From contig PWHA01000202.1 of the NCBI GenBank assembly GCA_003554685.1, positions 1-5,299 on the forward strand: 5,299 bases of DNA, written 5' to 3'. Each line of letters begins with the position of its first letter. Positions within the stretch are counted from its first letter, which is position 1. Of the stretch, positions 4,567-5,299 are shown in pieces. The position numbers and the translations under genes are program-made. The notes under the pieces are model-generated. The model was given only the letters and a program-made list of their open reading frames with translations, did not search any database and was not told the DNA's origin. Origin of the DNA: Halanaerobiaceae bacterium (GTDB taxonomy: Bacteria > Bacillota > Halanaerobiia > Halanaerobiales > Halarsenatibacteraceae).

Positions 4567-4941
4567 ATGAAGAAAATTGCAGTTCCAACTGAAGAGGGAA
4601 GGGTGGCTGCTCATTTTGGGCGATGTCCACAATATACTATTTTTCAGGCTGGCGGCACTCAGATAGAGGAAAAGAAAGTCATCGAAAACCCCGGGCACAG
4701 GCCAGGATTTTTACCCCGATTTCTCAATGACAGAGGTGTTGACTGCATACTTGCCGGGGGGATGGGTATAAAGGCGGTTAATCTATTTCAGAAAAATGAT
4801 ATTGAAGTTGTGACCGGGGCTCAGGGAGAAGTTGAATCCTGTGTCAGGGCTTATTTAAATGACAGTCTGAAGGTCAGTGATAACATCTGTGATCATGATG
4901 ACCATTATGGTCGACATGGTGAGGGCGGATGCCGGCACTGA
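4567..4941 (+). CDS. NifX-like cluster-binding protein with Cys/His-rich tail
   Basis: A 124-residue NifB/NifX-family protein (dinitrogenase iron-molybdenum cofactor domain). It shows MKKIAVPTEEG, the motif AAHFGRCPQYTIF (14-26), GVDCILAGGMGIKAVNLF (57-74) and VVTGAQGEVESC (81-92), all usual in the MTH1175/ORP-like branch. Five cysteines (20, 60, 92, 108, 122) and a metal-binding-looking tail from 108 (CDHDDHYGRHGEGGCRH, with His110, 113, 117 and 124) set it apart from the cysteine-free paralogue encoded at 2414. It likely carries a metal-sulfur cluster or metal ion for the paired ATPases; which metal is not visible. AGAGGTGG (4554-4561) lies 5 nt before the ATG at 4567, so that start is preferred to the in-frame GTG at 4558, which falls inside the ribosome binding site. 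It is the last gene of the operon. No terminator is seen after it, and the convergent gene ends 2 bp away. Confidence 0.9.
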   Translation: MKKIAVPTEEGRVAAHFGRCPQYTIFQAGGTQIEEKKVIENPGHRPGFLPRFLNDRGVDCILAGGMGIKAVNLFQKNDIEVVTGAQGEVESCVRAYLNDSLKVSDNICDHDDHYGRHGEGGCRH

Positions 4942-4943
4942 CA

Positions 4944-5299
4944 TTAAAGCTGGAAGGTATCACCGCTCTTTAAAATTTCTGTCTCAGCTGTGAGTTTGCT
5001 GCTGAGAAAATCAAGGGCAAAATCACTGCTGTCATGGGGAGAGAGCAGAACACGCTCCGGGTTGATTTCATTGAGCAGAGAGATAGTTCTGCTCAACTCC
5101 TCCTCGCCGGGCTGCTGCCAGGGGGGCAGGCCTGTCCCTATTATTCTCTGCATATCGATACCGGCTTTTCTCACTCTCCCCCGCTTTACGGGCAGGTGAA
5201 GTCCACCAACCAGAGCATAGATTTTTTCTGTCCCAATTTTGCCGGCCATCTCTCTTAGTGCAGCTAAATCCGGATGACCACAGCCGGTGATGATCACCT
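4944..5299 (-). CDS. MBL-fold metallohydrolase, COG1237-like, C-terminal part
   Basis: The frame is open to the right edge, so this is the last 118 or so codons of a larger minus-strand gene. The visible part opens VIITGCGHPDL (the GTG encoding that Val, 5297-5295, is internal), then KIYALVGGLHLP, and near the end ERVLLSPHDSSDFALDFL. TGC-x-HP and GG-x-HL are typical of the branch of the metallo-beta-lactamase superfamily annotated as 7,8-dihydropterin-6-methyl-4-(beta-D-ribofuranosyl)-aminobenzene-5'-phosphate synthase-like (COG1237). In that branch the His of TGC-x-H should be a metal ligand, and the His of SPHDSS takes the place of the usual PCHCTG histidine; the changed Cys/Thr positions around it are worth noting. 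The HxHxDH active-site motif would lie beyond the window. The substrate is unknown for most members. The stop is TAA at 4946-4944, 2 bp from the convergent NifX-like gene. Whether it works with the ATPase operon is open. Confidence 0.85.
   Translation of the reverse strand, partial: VIITGCGHPDLAALREMAGKIGTEKIYALVGGLHLPVKRGRVRKAGIDMQRIIGTGLPPWQQPGEEELSRTISLLNEINPERVLLSPHDSSDFALDFLSSKLTAETEILKSGDTFQL

Noticed and set aside
4900..4912. Palindrome GACCATTATGGTC as a terminator or operator near the 3' end of the second NifX-like gene
   Set aside because: It lies within the coding tail, has a single-base centre and no T tract, and is explained by the codons for Asp, His and Gly in the metal-binding tail.

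Overview
The window looks like a mid-GC, anaerobic, probably salt-adapted Firmicutes-type bacterium, with a member of the Halanaerobiales as my best guess. The grounds are strong GGAGG-type ribosome binding sites, sigma-A-like promoters with T-rich intrinsic terminators, ferredoxin-type ATPases, and a secreted protein whose mature part carries about 46 acidic against 14 basic residues. The lineage is an inference from style and gene content, not from any search.

Layout. Positions 1-71 hold the 3' tail of an unidentified plus-strand gene. Positions 72-302 hold no convincing gene, only a tandem 14-bp repeat and a terminator hairpin (233-268). A minus-strand gene (303-974) encodes a secreted protein with two FMN-binding domains, each with an ApbE-type flavinylation motif. 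After a divergent promoter region comes a plus-strand series: a DUF134/UPF0251 helix-turn-helix protein (1229-1609); a terminator-like long hairpin; a second promoter; a DUF5320 Gly/Arg-rich protein (1836-2192); a strong terminator or attenuator (2204-2244); what looks like the remnant of a Fur/PerR-family gene that has lost its middle (2263-2417); and a tight operon of a NifX-like protein (2414-2788), two tandem MinD/Mrp-type ATPases each carrying an inserted 2x[4Fe-4S] ferredoxin module (2798-3655 and 3652-4533), and a second NifX-like protein with a Cys/His tail (4567-4941). On the minus strand, ending 2 bp from that gene, is the C-terminal part of a COG1237-type MBL-fold hydrolase (4944-5299).

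How it fits together. The paired ferredoxin-MinD ATPases flanked by NifX-family proteins recall the orange protein (ORP) locus of Desulfovibrio, where two MinD-like Fe-S ATPases are encoded near a small NifX-fold protein that binds a Mo-Cu-sulfide cluster. I infer that this locus handles a metal-sulfur cluster or metal cofactor, with the ATPases acting in ATP- and redox-dependent delivery and the NifX-like proteins as carriers. DUF134 is the likely local DNA-binding regulator. A Fur-family regulator may once have been part of the operon and appears to have been lost by internal deletion. The substrate and the final client are not visible in the sequence.
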